This document shows positions 56,060 through 63,829 of a DNA stretch of 64,000 nucleotides, one piece after another. Source of the DNA: Deferribacteraceae bacterium V6Fe1 (lineage in GTDB: Bacteria > Chrysiogenota > Deferribacteres > Deferribacterales > Deferrivibrionaceae); contig CP063375.1 of assembly GCA_022813675.1 (NCBI GenBank), forward strand, positions 1,686,001 to 1,750,000, written 5' to 3'. Made by a program: the position numbers and the translations under genes. A model generated the notes under the pieces. The model did not search any database. It was not told the DNA's origin and saw only the letters and a program-made list of their open reading frames with translations. Position 1 is the first letter of the stretch. Each line of letters opens with the position of its first letter.

Positions 56060-57424
56060 ATGAAGAAGTTACTGACTATTTTTACAATGTTGTTTCTGGT
56101 GGCTGTGCAAAGTTATGCATTTACTCCCGACTCATTTTCGGATGTGGTAAAAAAGACAAAAAACAGTGTGGTTAATATTAGCACTACCAAGATAATTAAA
56201 AGGAAGCCTATCCCTGATTTTTTTAATGATGACCTTTTTAAAAGATTTTTTGGCGATCAGTTTGATAATTTTCACAATAACGCCCCGCAAGAATACAAAT
56301 CAAAATCTCTTGGCTCAGGTTTTGTGATTGATGCCAAAGAGGGATATATTGTTACTAATAATCATGTTATAGAAGGGGCAGATGAAATCCTCATCAAATT
56401 TACCGATAATAATGAAATACCCGCACAGGTGGTAGGGCGAGACCCACTCACAGACCTTGCTTTGCTGAAAATTGACCCTAAAAAAGAAGAGTTGTATGAG
56501 ATAGAGCTTGGTAATTCTGACAAAATTGAAGTCGGGGATTGGGTAGTAGCTATCGGTAACCCATTTGGGCTTTCCTGGACTGTAACCGCAGGTATTATTA
56601 GTGCCAAAGGGAGAGAATTGGGTGAAGGACCATATGATAATTTTATGCAGACAGATGCTTCCATCAATCCCGGGAATAGTGGCGGTCCTTTGGTAAATTT
56701 GGACGGAGAAGTTATCGGTATAAACACAGCCATAATTCCGTCAGGGCAGGGGCTTGGGTTTGCAATTCCTGTTAATATGTTAAAAGACCTTCTTCCAAAG
56801 CTTAAGAAAGGTGAGGTTAAGAGAGGTTGGCTTGGTGTTGTATTGCAGGAAATGGATGAAAAATTAGCAAAAACTTTTGGACTTGACAAGCCTGAAGGGG
56901 CATTGGTATCCGATGTGATAAAAGGTGACCCGGCTGATAAAGCAGGACTTAGAGCTGGTGATATAATTCTTGAAATTAACGGTAACAAGCTTGAAAATCA
57001 AAAAGAGCTTATAAATATTATTGGGTCAAAATCACCAGGTGATACCGTTGTATTGAAAGTATTGAGAGATGGCAAAAAGACAGATATCAAAGTTAAGCTC
57101 GGAGAAAGAAAAGGTACTGTAAAAGTTGGCAAATCAAAAATTAGAGAAGATGTACCGGTGTCTGTGGAAGATTTGACCGAAAACGAAATGAAGCAGCTTA
57201 ATATTAATTTTGGTGTAAAGGTTATAGATGTGGATGCTACCTCTAATGCTTATGAAGCAGGCCTCAGAAAAGGTGATATAATTGTATGGATTAATAGAAA
57301 AGAGGTAAAGAGCAGTGAGGATTTTTACAAGATTTACGATTCAATTAAAAAAGATGAAGTCGTAGGTCTTAAAGTAATTTCCAGAAACGGTAGCAGGTTT
57401 TTGGCTTTTAATAAGGATAAATAA
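56060..57424 (+). CDS. htrA: Periplasmic serine protease HtrA/DegP
   Basis: A 454-residue exported protease and chaperone: signal peptide at residues 1-20, trypsin-like domain (about 28-255) and two PDZ domains (about 262-350 and 370-450). The catalytic triad is complete: His in TNNHVIEGAD, Asp in DPLTDLALLKI, Ser in INPGNSGGPLVN. It degrades misfolded envelope proteins, and it closes the ECF sigma operon. The last 77 bases and its terminator are duplicated 2.2 kb downstream on the far side of the IS. Confidence 0.97.
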   Translation: MKKLLTIFTMLFLVAVQSYAFTPDSFSDVVKKTKNSVVNISTTKIIKRKPIPDFFNDDLFKRFFGDQFDNFHNNAPQEYKSKSLGSGFVIDAKEGYIVTNNHVIEGADEILIKFTDNNEIPAQVVGRDPLTDLALLKIDPKKEELYEIELGNSDKIEVGDWVVAIGNPFGLSWTVTAGIISAKGRELGEGPYDNFMQTDASINPGNSGGPLVNLDGEVIGINTAIIPSGQGLGFAIPVNMLKDLLPKLKKGEVKRGWLGVVLQEMDEKLAKTFGLDKPEGALVSDVIKGDPADKAGLRAGDIILEINGNKLENQKELINIIGSKSPGDTVVLKVLRDGKKTDIKVKLGERKGTVKVGKSKIREDVPVSVEDLTENEMKQLNINFGVKVIDVDATSNAYEAGLRKGDIIVWINRKEVKSSEDFYKIYDSIKKDEVVGLKVISRNGSRFLAFNKDK

Positions 57425-57433
57425 AAGTAGCTG

Positions 57434-57458
57434 AGGCCCCTTTTATGGGGCCTTTTTT
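57434..57458 (+). terminator. Intrinsic terminator after htrA (left copy)
   Basis: AGGCCCC and GGGGCCT form a 7-bp stem with a 6-base loop, followed by six T. It lies 10 bases after the htrA stop and inside the duplicated segment. Confidence 0.9.
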
Positions 57459-57639
57459 ATCTTTTCTTCAATAAGTTGATGTTTTTCCTCTTTTTTTATT
57501 TTTAAAAATGCTCCGAGGTGTTTGTCAATTTTGTTGATATGGTCAGTGTACCAATTTTTTAATTGGTTGTTGAGGTCGAGCGCAAGATTGTGATTGTTAG
57601 GATTTTCATTGACCTTATTTTTTAGTGCCCCGATATATT
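57443..57639 (-). pseudogene. C-terminal fragment of the hemerythrin gene (duplicated remnant)
   Basis: Same sequence as 59656-59852, the 3' part of the intact bacteriohemerythrin gene (about the last 65 codons). It has no start and was created by the IS target duplication. It is not expected to be translated. Confidence 0.85.
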
Positions 57640-59560
57640 CCTGACTTTGACACTTTCACTTGAAAATTTTCCAATAAAAGTGGCAAGAAGCCAGTAAATA
57701 CAGGGGTGTTAATTTCTGTGCTCCATATTTTGTAGTGGCAACTTATTGATAGATAATATGTTTTATATTGATGTTTTTATGCATTTTTTTCTTGACATAT
57801 TTACTACTTTTGTAGTATATATAGCCATGTACTTGAAAAAAACTCGCTCTAAACAATATACTTACCTGCAAGTTGTAGAATCATATAGAGACGACAATGG
57901 TGTCCCAAGACATAAAGTACTATTTAATTTAGGCAGATTAGATATCCTAAAAAAAGACCCATCTTTTGCCACTGTAATAGATAAAATAAGAGAAGAGATT
58001 TCTGAATCTACTAAACCTGAGTTTAAAGATATATCTGATGCTGATATAGTGAATTGGGGCTATAAGATATATGAGAAGCTCTGGAAGATGTTTGAGCTGG
58101 ATAAGACACTTGATGATATACAGAAAAACAGTAAAGCCAGGTTTGATTTACAATCGAGTTGTTTCCGTATGGTAATAGAGCACTTATTAGAGCCTAAGAG
58201 TAAGCTTGGAGTTTATGCAAATCAGAATAGGTATTACAATATTCCTGAAGTAGAGCTTCATCATTTTTATAGAAGCCTTGATATATTATCGGAATATAAG
58301 GAGCTTTTAGAGGATAAATTATTTTATAAAAATTTTAGCGTATTTAATTTAAAAGTAGATATAGTTTTTTATGATGTAACGACCTTTTATTTTGAGAGTG
58401 TCAGGTCAGATAGTTTAAGAGAATTTGGCTTTAGTAAAGATGGTAAGTTTAATGAGGTACAGATTGTATTTGGTTTACTTGTTGATATGGAAGGTCGTCC
58501 TATTGGTTATGAACTATTTCCTGGGAATACTTTTGAGGGTAAGACCCTTGAGAAGGCATTATTTAAATTAAATGAACGATTTAATTTAAATAAAGTTATA
58601 ATAGTTGCAGATAGGGGCTTAAACAGTAAGATTAATTTAAAGCTGATAAAAGATAATGGATTTGATTATATAGTTGCAAGCAGACTAAAGAGTTTGCCAT
58701 CAGATATTCAATCCGAGATATTTATGGATGAAGGTTACAATTTTATAAAATCGGATGAAGAGGATATTTTTAAATATAAGAGTATAGATTACAAGAATAA
58801 AGTTTCTTTGGGTAATGGTTCTGTAGCTGTTTTGGATGAGAAGTTAATAGTAACATATTCTTCTAAAAGGAGTAAGAAGGATAAAGCAGACAGGCAAAGA
58901 CTTATAGACAAGGCTAATCATTTGCTTGAAAATGAATCATTGATAAAATCCTCTTTTAAGAGAGGTGGCAAGAAGTTTTTAAAGGAAGAATCCTCAAACA
59001 AAGAAAAATGTTATAAACTTGATGAGGCTGCGATTGAGAAGGATGAGCGCTTTGATGGATATTATGGTATACAGACAAGTGAAACGAATTTATCTGAGAT
59101 AGATGTAATAGATGCATATCACAATTTGTGGAAGATAGAAGAATCTTTTAGAATAATGAAGAGTAAATTAGAGGTACGTCCGATATTTCATTGGACGGAG
59201 AAGCGTATTAAAGGGCACTTTGTAGTTTGCTTTTTAGCATTTTTACTTGAGAGGACATTGGAACATAAGCTTAGAACGGCTGATATAAAAGCATCATCGA
59301 GAGATGTAAGAAGTACAATTAACTCTATGAATTTTGCAAGATTTGAATCTAAGGGTCAGACTTATCTGCTTAAAACTAAATTTGGCAGTTTGGGCAGTCA
59401 TATATTAAGAGCACTTAGAATCCCACCGCCTAAGAATCTTTCCACCCCTGATGAGTTGAAATTTTAATCTAAAAATCACCTGTAGTGACAAAATGTACAA
59501 ACCTAAAATAATAAAATTATTATCTACAATTACTTATAAAATCAAAGTGTCAAAGACAGG
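57640..59560 (+). mobile_element. IS1634-family insertion sequence, 1921 bp
   Basis: The ends are imperfect inverted repeats that begin CCTG: 57640-57661 and the complement of 59539-59560 match at 19 of 22 positions. Between them is one transposase gene on the plus strand, with 187 bases before its ATG and 93 bases after the stop, and no passenger gene. It is flanked by identical 292-bp direct repeats. IS1634 and its relative IS1549 are known for long, variable target duplications, which agrees with the transposase type. The identity of the repeats suggests recent insertion. Confidence 0.92.
57827..59467 (+). CDS. DDE transposase of the IS1634 family
   Basis: About 546 residues from the ATG at 57827 (MYLKKTRSKQYTYLQVVESYRD, where the family begins); an in-frame TTG at 57746 would add 27 residues of poor match. 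The DDE residues lie in VFYDVTTFYFES, IIVADRGLNSKIN and LWKIEESFRIMKSKL, on the usual DDE_Tnp_1/IS4-like plan with a beta-strand insertion before the glutamate. FHWTEKRIKGHFVVCFLAFLLER follows. The reading frame is intact, so the element may be active. Confidence 0.93.
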   Translation: MYLKKTRSKQYTYLQVVESYRDDNGVPRHKVLFNLGRLDILKKDPSFATVIDKIREEISESTKPEFKDISDADIVNWGYKIYEKLWKMFELDKTLDDIQKNSKARFDLQSSCFRMVIEHLLEPKSKLGVYANQNRYYNIPEVELHHFYRSLDILSEYKELLEDKLFYKNFSVFNLKVDIVFYDVTTFYFESVRSDSLREFGFSKDGKFNEVQIVFGLLVDMEGRPIGYELFPGNTFEGKTLEKALFKLNERFNLNKVIIVADRGLNSKINLKLIKDNGFDYIVASRLKSLPSDIQSEIFMDEGYNFIKSDEEDIFKYKSIDYKNKVSLGNGSVAVLDEKLIVTYSSKRSKKDKADRQRLIDKANHLLENESLIKSSFKRGGKKFLKEESSNKEKCYKLDEAAIEKDERFDGYYGIQTSETNLSEIDVIDAYHNLWKIEESFRIMKSKLEVRPIFHWTEKRIKGHFVVCFLAFLLERTLEHKLRTADIKASSRDVRSTINSMNFARFESKGQTYLLKTKFGSLGSHILRALRIPPPKNLSTPDELKF

Positions 59561-59637
59561 AAAAAGATGAAGTCGTAGGTCTTAAAGTAATTTCCAGAAA
59601 CGGTAGCAGGTTTTTGGCTTTTAATAAGGATAAATAA
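59561..59637 (+). pseudogene. 3' fragment of htrA (duplicated remnant)
   Basis: The last 25 codons of htrA repeated to the right of the IS, including the TAA. Without a start codon or promoter of its own it is a by-product of the insertion. Confidence 0.85.
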
Positions 59638-59646
59638 AAGTAGCTG

Positions 59647-59671
59647 AGGCCCCTTTTATGGGGCCTTTTTT
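59647..59671 (+). terminator. Intrinsic terminator (right copy)
   Basis: Identical to 57434-57458. It now lies downstream of the transposase and overlaps the 3' end of the hemerythrin gene, whose transcription comes from the opposite strand. Confidence 0.85.
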
Positions 59672-60105
59672 ATCTTTTCTTCAATAAGTTGATGTTTTTC
59701 CTCTTTTTTTATTTTTAAAAATGCTCCGAGGTGTTTGTCAATTTTGTTGATATGGTCAGTGTACCAATTTTTTAATTGGTTGTTGAGGTCGAGCGCAAGA
59801 TTGTGATTGTTAGGATTTTCATTGACCTTATTTTTTAGTGCCCCGATATATTCTATTAATTTTTTATGCTCTTGTTTATGTGTCTCAGTGTTTGGGTATT
59901 GATATTGTTCCATATACTTTTCCTCTGTGGAAAAGTGCACCTTTGTATAAAGTTCAAGAAAATTAACTACACTTTGAATAGATTCAACCCCTTCTCCATC
60001 TAAAAGTGCATTTTGAAATTTGTTTATTATATTAATTAATGTTTTGTGTTGGTCATCAATGGCTTTAAAACCTACACTTAAATTATCGCTCCAAAGTATT
60101 TTCAT
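59656..60105 (-). CDS. Bacteriohemerythrin
   Basis: A 149-residue four-helix diiron protein that binds oxygen. The metal ligands are visible in order: His in DDQHKTLI, His and Glu in VHFSTEEKYM, two His in THKQEHKKL, and His and Asp in DHINKIDKH. Length is slightly above the typical 130-140, with a lysine-rich tail. An HDOD signalling gene lies 8 nt upstream, so it may take part in oxygen sensing rather than only in storage. The gene is intact even though its 3' part was the target of the IS. Confidence 0.93.
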   Translation of the reverse strand: MKILWSDNLSVGFKAIDDQHKTLINIINKFQNALLDGEGVESIQSVVNFLELYTKVHFSTEEKYMEQYQYPNTETHKQEHKKLIEYIGALKNKVNENPNNHNLALDLNNQLKNWYTDHINKIDKHLGAFLKIKKEEKHQLIEEKIKKAP

Positions 60106-60113
60106 GCTCCACC

Positions 60114-60950
60114 TCAGTTAAGTTGAAACATCTCTTTTTCTTGCCCATAAATTTCTTTAAAATTATTGATTAGCTCATCTTTTTCGGTTTGTGATATTTT
60201 AAGTGCAGCTTCGCAAAGCTTGATTTCATCTTCGTTTACTGTTTTGCTGATGGCGTCAGAATATTGCTTTGCCAAATTATTTGAGTATGCCAATATTGTG
60301 CTGTGGTCTTTATATTGTGATTCTTGATATTGGTGATGAAAGTAAACGGTATCTATAAATAGCATAGGCATCTTCCATGCCTTCATCGTATATCCCCCAA
60401 GTTCAGCATGGTCAAAGCCGATAAAGTTTCTCTCCACCTCATCAAGAGGAATATTGTTGTTAAAAGCAGTTTCCACAAACTCATCATATTCGGGGATAGA
60501 CATTTTGAAAATGATTTGGCCTATGTCGTGCATCATACCGAGAGTGAACATTTCAGAGGCAATATCAGGTTTTTTTACTAATGATATAAGTCTTGCAAAG
60601 ATTGATACAGCTATTGAATGCTCCCATATTTTTTGAGAAATAAAATCGGGGGTTTTGTTATAAACAGATTTTAATGAAAGTGATATTACCAAATTTTTAA
60701 GATTATTTATCCCGATGTAGGTAGTCGCCTGCCTTAAATCTGTTATTTCCGAAGCAGGGGAAAATGCCGCAGAATTTGCAAATTTTAATATTGCACTTGT
60801 GAGACTTATATCTTTTGATACAAGCATAATTATTTCAGACACATTATAATCAGGTTTTTCACATATTTGTATTATTTTAGAAGCTACTTGAGGTATGGGA
60901 GGAAGATTTTTGACTTTATACAATATCATTTTTTGTAACTGGTCATTCAT
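60114..60950 (-). CDS. HDOD-domain protein
   Basis: A 278-residue signalling protein. The HDOD domain spans about 10-210: NLPPIPQVASKIIQI, ISKDISLTSAILKFANSA, LRQATTYIGINNLKNLVISLSL, and the HD-like segment FTLGMMHDIGQIIFKM with a reduced metal site, then GFDHAELGGYTMKAWKMP. HDOD proteins are HD-GYP-like but usually inactive, acting in two-component and c-di-GMP networks. It shares an operon with hemerythrin (8 nt gap). No receiver domain is attached. Confidence 0.85.
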   Translation of the reverse strand: MNDQLQKMILYKVKNLPPIPQVASKIIQICEKPDYNVSEIIMLVSKDISLTSAILKFANSAAFSPASEITDLRQATTYIGINNLKNLVISLSLKSVYNKTPDFISQKIWEHSIAVSIFARLISLVKKPDIASEMFTLGMMHDIGQIIFKMSIPEYDEFVETAFNNNIPLDEVERNFIGFDHAELGGYTMKAWKMPMLFIDTVYFHHQYQESQYKDHSTILAYSNNLAKQYSDAISKTVNEDEIKLCEAALKISQTEKDELINNFKEIYGQEKEMFQLN

Positions 60951-61020
60951 ATTTACCCCTTTACTATATTTTATAAAATATTATATACCTATTTTTCAAA
61001 ATTATCCATACCATTAAAAA

Positions 61021-61108
61021 TTAAGGGCAGTGCGACAAATTTGACAGATTACATGCAATATTTATTTCTTTTCATTCTATCGGTTACTTGCTAAGAGCTG
61101 CCTATTAA
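61021..61108 (+). other. Possible structured region upstream of the hemolysin III gene
   Basis: In the 194-base divergent gap, TTAAGGGCAG (61021-61030) can pair with CTGCCT-A-TTAA (61098-61108) to close a loop of about 67 nt, in which no strong inner stem is evident. The bases 61079-61092 (ATCGGT then TACTTGCT) recur with a 4-base insertion at 44923-44940 upstream of purS. No known RNA family was recognised. Confidence 0.2.
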
Positions 61109-61144
61109 CCTTCATTATTAGTAACAATCTTTAATTTTCTTGAC

Positions 61145-61810
61145 ATGAAAACTAAATTTTATAATATGTTACGTATGCATAGAGAAGAGTTAATAAGCTC
61201 ACTTACACATCTTGTTTTTGGAGTTTTTACCGTATTTTTAACCGTTATTGCTATTCTCAAAGGGATAAGGATAGAAAGTACATATCATATTGTTTCTTAT
61301 TTGATTTTTGGTATTTCTATGATTTTACTTTATTTTTCAAGTGGTATTTATCATTTTTTACCTGATAGGACAGAAGTAAAGATTTTGTTTAAAAAATTAG
61401 ATCATATAATGATTTTCTTTCTTATTGCAGGCACTTATACCCCTTTTTGCCTGATAACTTTACATGGAGTATTAGGTTGGTCACTTTTTGGAATTGTATG
61501 GACTATTGCATTGGCAGGGCTTTTTTTTAAAATCTTTTGTTTAAATGCACCGAGGGTTTTATATACCGGGATTTATCTCATTATGGGTTGGATTATTGTG
61601 TTCGCCATTAAGCCTATCTTTAATGCCTTACCTTTTCCGGGATTTGTTTGGCTTGTAGCAGGCGGATTATTTTACACGGTAGGGGCAATCATTTATGCTT
61701 TGAAAAAGCCAAATCCTTATCCTGGGATATTTGGCTTTCATGAAATCTGGCACATATTTGTAATTTTAGGAACTACAGCTCATTATATCTCTATTTATTT
61801 TTATGTTTGA
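61145..61810 (+). CDS. Hemolysin III/AdipoR-like (PAQR) membrane protein
   Basis: A 221-residue integral membrane protein with seven hydrophobic segments. Family residues: EELISSLTHLVFG at the start, SSGIYHFLP with DHIMIFFLIAGTYTPFCL in the middle, and FGFHEIWHIFVILGTTAHY at the end, giving the conserved His and Asp set of the YqfA/HlyIII and adiponectin-receptor superfamily, which may be zinc-dependent lipid hydrolases. No Shine-Dalgarno is visible before this ATG, so a start at the next ATG (eight codons on) is possible. Confidence 0.88.
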   Translation: MKTKFYNMLRMHREELISSLTHLVFGVFTVFLTVIAILKGIRIESTYHIVSYLIFGISMILLYFSSGIYHFLPDRTEVKILFKKLDHIMIFFLIAGTYTPFCLITLHGVLGWSLFGIVWTIALAGLFFKIFCLNAPRVLYTGIYLIMGWIIVFAIKPIFNALPFPGFVWLVAGGLFYTVGAIIYALKKPNPYPGIFGFHEIWHIFVILGTTAHYISIYFYV

Positions 61811-62507
61811 AAGTGCTTTCATTATTTTCGATTTGGTCAAGGTCAAGAATATCAATGTTTTGAATATACTCGATTGTTGAATACCTTTTAAGTTTGGAAA
61901 TTTTATTGACAAGCTCTGTTAACCTTTCGGTTGCCTCATCTATAAATGTCAGGTATTTTTTTATAGAGTCATAAGCTTCGGGATATTTTGTAGCCATAAG
62001 CTCGGAAAGTATAGGGTTTATCATTGTAAGGGCGGTAAGAGGCTGATTAAAATGATGTGCCACTGAGCCTGCAAATTGCAACACTACCTTGTCTTTTTCA
62101 TATTGCATCATCTTTTCTCTATTTTCCCTTTCAGTTATCAACCGCTTTATCCTTGCCAAAAGCTCAGCTTCGTATTTTGATTTGATTACATAATCATCGA
62201 CACCGATTTCAAAGGCTTTATTAACAGTCTCCTCATCTGCACTGACGGTAAGAAAAATAATAGGCATATCTTTATCTATTTTGTCATCTTTTTTTATAAT
62301 ATTAAAGCATTCAAAACCGTCTTTGCCAGGCATGTTCACGTCAAGAAGGACAACATCGACACGATTATTTTGAAGATATTTATAAGCTTCATCAAAATTA
62401 GTAAATCCCACAAAGTCAAAAACTATTTGCTTTGTAATATTCTTTTTTAATGCCTCGATAACAGTAGGGTCATCATCTACTGCCAAAATTTTGTACTTAT
62501 ATCTCAT
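61791..62507 (-). CDS. Response regulator receiver fused to a kinase-type H-box (DHp) without ATPase domain (second copy)
   Basis: A 238-residue homologue of the protein at 10714-11355. The receiver (about 5-125) has Asp11-Asp13, phospho-acceptor Asp56 (LLDVNMPG), Thr87 and Lys109. Residues about 140-205 contain SVAHHFNQPLTALTMI, with His151 in the place of a FixL-type kinase phospho-His (AHExNQPLTA); the acidic neighbour is His here. No ATPase domain follows; the tail is a short acidic helix. cheR overlaps its start by 4 nt, so it belongs to a CheB-CheR signalling unit. The convergent hemolysin III gene overlaps by 20 nt. Confidence 0.82.
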   Translation of the reverse strand: MRYKYKILAVDDDPTVIEALKKNITKQIVFDFVGFTNFDEAYKYLQNNRVDVVLLDVNMPGKDGFECFNIIKKDDKIDKDMPIIFLTVSADEETVNKAFEIGVDDYVIKSKYEAELLARIKRLITERENREKMMQYEKDKVVLQFAGSVAHHFNQPLTALTMINPILSELMATKYPEAYDSIKKYLTFIDEATERLTELVNKISKLKRYSTIEYIQNIDILDLDQIENNESTFKHKNK

Positions 62508-63829
62508 TGAAGCCTCCTTTGAAGGGCAGAGAAAAAACTCACAGCAGATTTTTTTAGTATCTGCTCATCAAAAATGTCATAAAAACATGACTCTATTTTA
62601 GTGAATGAATTTATATTTGTAAATATTTTTCTTGCATTTATTAAATCATTTAAATTAAAAAGTGTAGCTGCTTGAAAATAATTATATATTAAGTCATCTT
62701 TTAAGTATGAAGCCTTACGGAAATAATCAAGTGCTTGGGTATAATCTTTATTTATATAATTTTTAAGCCCTAAGATAAAAAACTTTTCATCGTTGCTTAG
62801 CTCATTCAGATCGGATTCAGATATTTCATTTATTTTATTTTCCGCTATTAGAAGCTTAATTTTTGACAGTTTTAATTCCTTGTTGGATTGTGATTCTTTT
62901 TGGATATCTTTTTCTATATTTTTTAAAAGGTTTTTTGCACTTTCATATTTTTTTTGCATTAAAAGTGAATGGAAAGTTTTTTGGAGGTCGAAGGAAAATT
63001 TTTTATTTGCTATATTTGGAGATACCGTATTGTTTCTTTGAGGGTTTAAGTTTCCTGCTTTGCAAAAGTAAGTAACATCCATATCGGAATGTATCTGAAA
63101 ACCAAAACGTTGTAGCAGGGCAAATTCCCCAGGTGCTACAAATAGGTACCCTTTATCATTCAAATAATGGTTTATCAGATTGTTCAATGTTTTTTTGATA
63201 TTTTCATCATTAAAGTATATCAACACATTTCTGCAAAGTATTATGTGATAGTTGTTACTGCCTTTTAATTCCAATATATTGGCTTTTTGAAATTTTATCT
63301 TTTTATATTTATCTTTAATGTAAAAGATATCACTTTTTTTTATAAAATATTTATTTAGCAGATTACTGTTCAATTTTCTTGTCTGCCATTTGGTGTATGC
63401 TCCTTCACTTGCAATTTTAATTGACTGAGAATCTATATCCATCCCTGTGATATTTATTTTGTCTGACATATCTTTGAAATACTCATTTATAAGAATCATT
63501 AGCGAATAAGCTTCACAGCCGTAAGAACAGCCTGCAGAGAGAATATTGATAGTTTTGTTTTCCGATAATAGCTTAGGTATTATATTTTTGATTATAAATT
63601 CGTTTTGCTCTTGATGTCTGAAGAAAAAAGTTTCATTGACCGTAAGATTTTCATAAATTTTTTCCAATAGGGACAAATTTGATAATGCTGCATTGCAGAT
63701 GTTTTCTATCCCTGTTTTCTCTGTATCATAATTTTCCAAGATTGTTACCAAATGATTGTGGAAGTATTCAGTAATGTAAAAGCCATATTTTTCATTGATA
63801 GACTTTTTAAGTTTTTCAATACAGCTCAT
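62504..63829 (-). CDS. CheR-type protein-glutamate methyltransferase with C-terminal TPR-like region
   Basis: A 441-residue protein. The N-terminal helical domain with NETFFFRHQEQ is followed by a SAM-binding domain (ILSAGCSYGCEAYSLMILI, ITGMDIDSQSIKIASEGAYT, IILCRNVLIYF), as in CheR. The C-terminal 160 residues are helical repeats (AKNLLKNIEKD, ALDYFRKASYLKDDLIYNYFQAATLFNLNDLINARKIF), the TPR tail of many CheR proteins. It is expected to methylate glutamates of chemoreceptors or of an unusual partner. The end of a CheB-like gene overlaps its start (ATGA). Confidence 0.9.
   Translation of the reverse strand: MSCIEKLKKSINEKYGFYITEYFHNHLVTILENYDTEKTGIENICNAALSNLSLLEKIYENLTVNETFFFRHQEQNEFIIKNIIPKLLSENKTINILSAGCSYGCEAYSLMILINEYFKDMSDKINITGMDIDSQSIKIASEGAYTKWQTRKLNSNLLNKYFIKKSDIFYIKDKYKKIKFQKANILELKGSNNYHIILCRNVLIYFNDENIKKTLNNLINHYLNDKGYLFVAPGEFALLQRFGFQIHSDMDVTYFCKAGNLNPQRNNTVSPNIANKKFSFDLQKTFHSLLMQKKYESAKNLLKNIEKDIQKESQSNKELKLSKIKLLIAENKINEISESDLNELSNDEKFFILGLKNYINKDYTQALDYFRKASYLKDDLIYNYFQAATLFNLNDLINARKIFTNINSFTKIESCFYDIFDEQILKKSAVSFFSALQRRLQ

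Larger units (their letters stand above)
57348..57639. repeat. Left copy of a 292-bp target-site duplication
   Basis: Identical to 59561-59852 base for base at a constant offset of 2213. It covers the last 77 bases of htrA, the shared terminator and the C-terminal part of the hemerythrin gene. It ends at the left inverted repeat of the IS. Confidence 0.93.
59561..59852. repeat. Right copy of the 292-bp target-site duplication
   Basis: Begins directly after the CAGG end of the IS and matches 57348-57639 with no difference. The match also includes base 59853, which equals the first C of the element and so leaves one base of ambiguity. It contains an htrA end fragment, a second terminator and the last 197 bases of hemerythrin. 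Confidence 0.93.

Noticed and set aside
56362-56988. Open frame of 208 codons on the minus strand within htrA
   Set aside because: It is antisense to the HtrA protease and PDZ domains, which have complete motifs. It has no neighbours or signals of its own.
57640-59560. Composite transposon or cargo genes
   Set aside because: Only one transposase gene lies between the inverted repeats, and the remaining space is too short for a second gene. The flanking repeats are host sequence, not IS copies.
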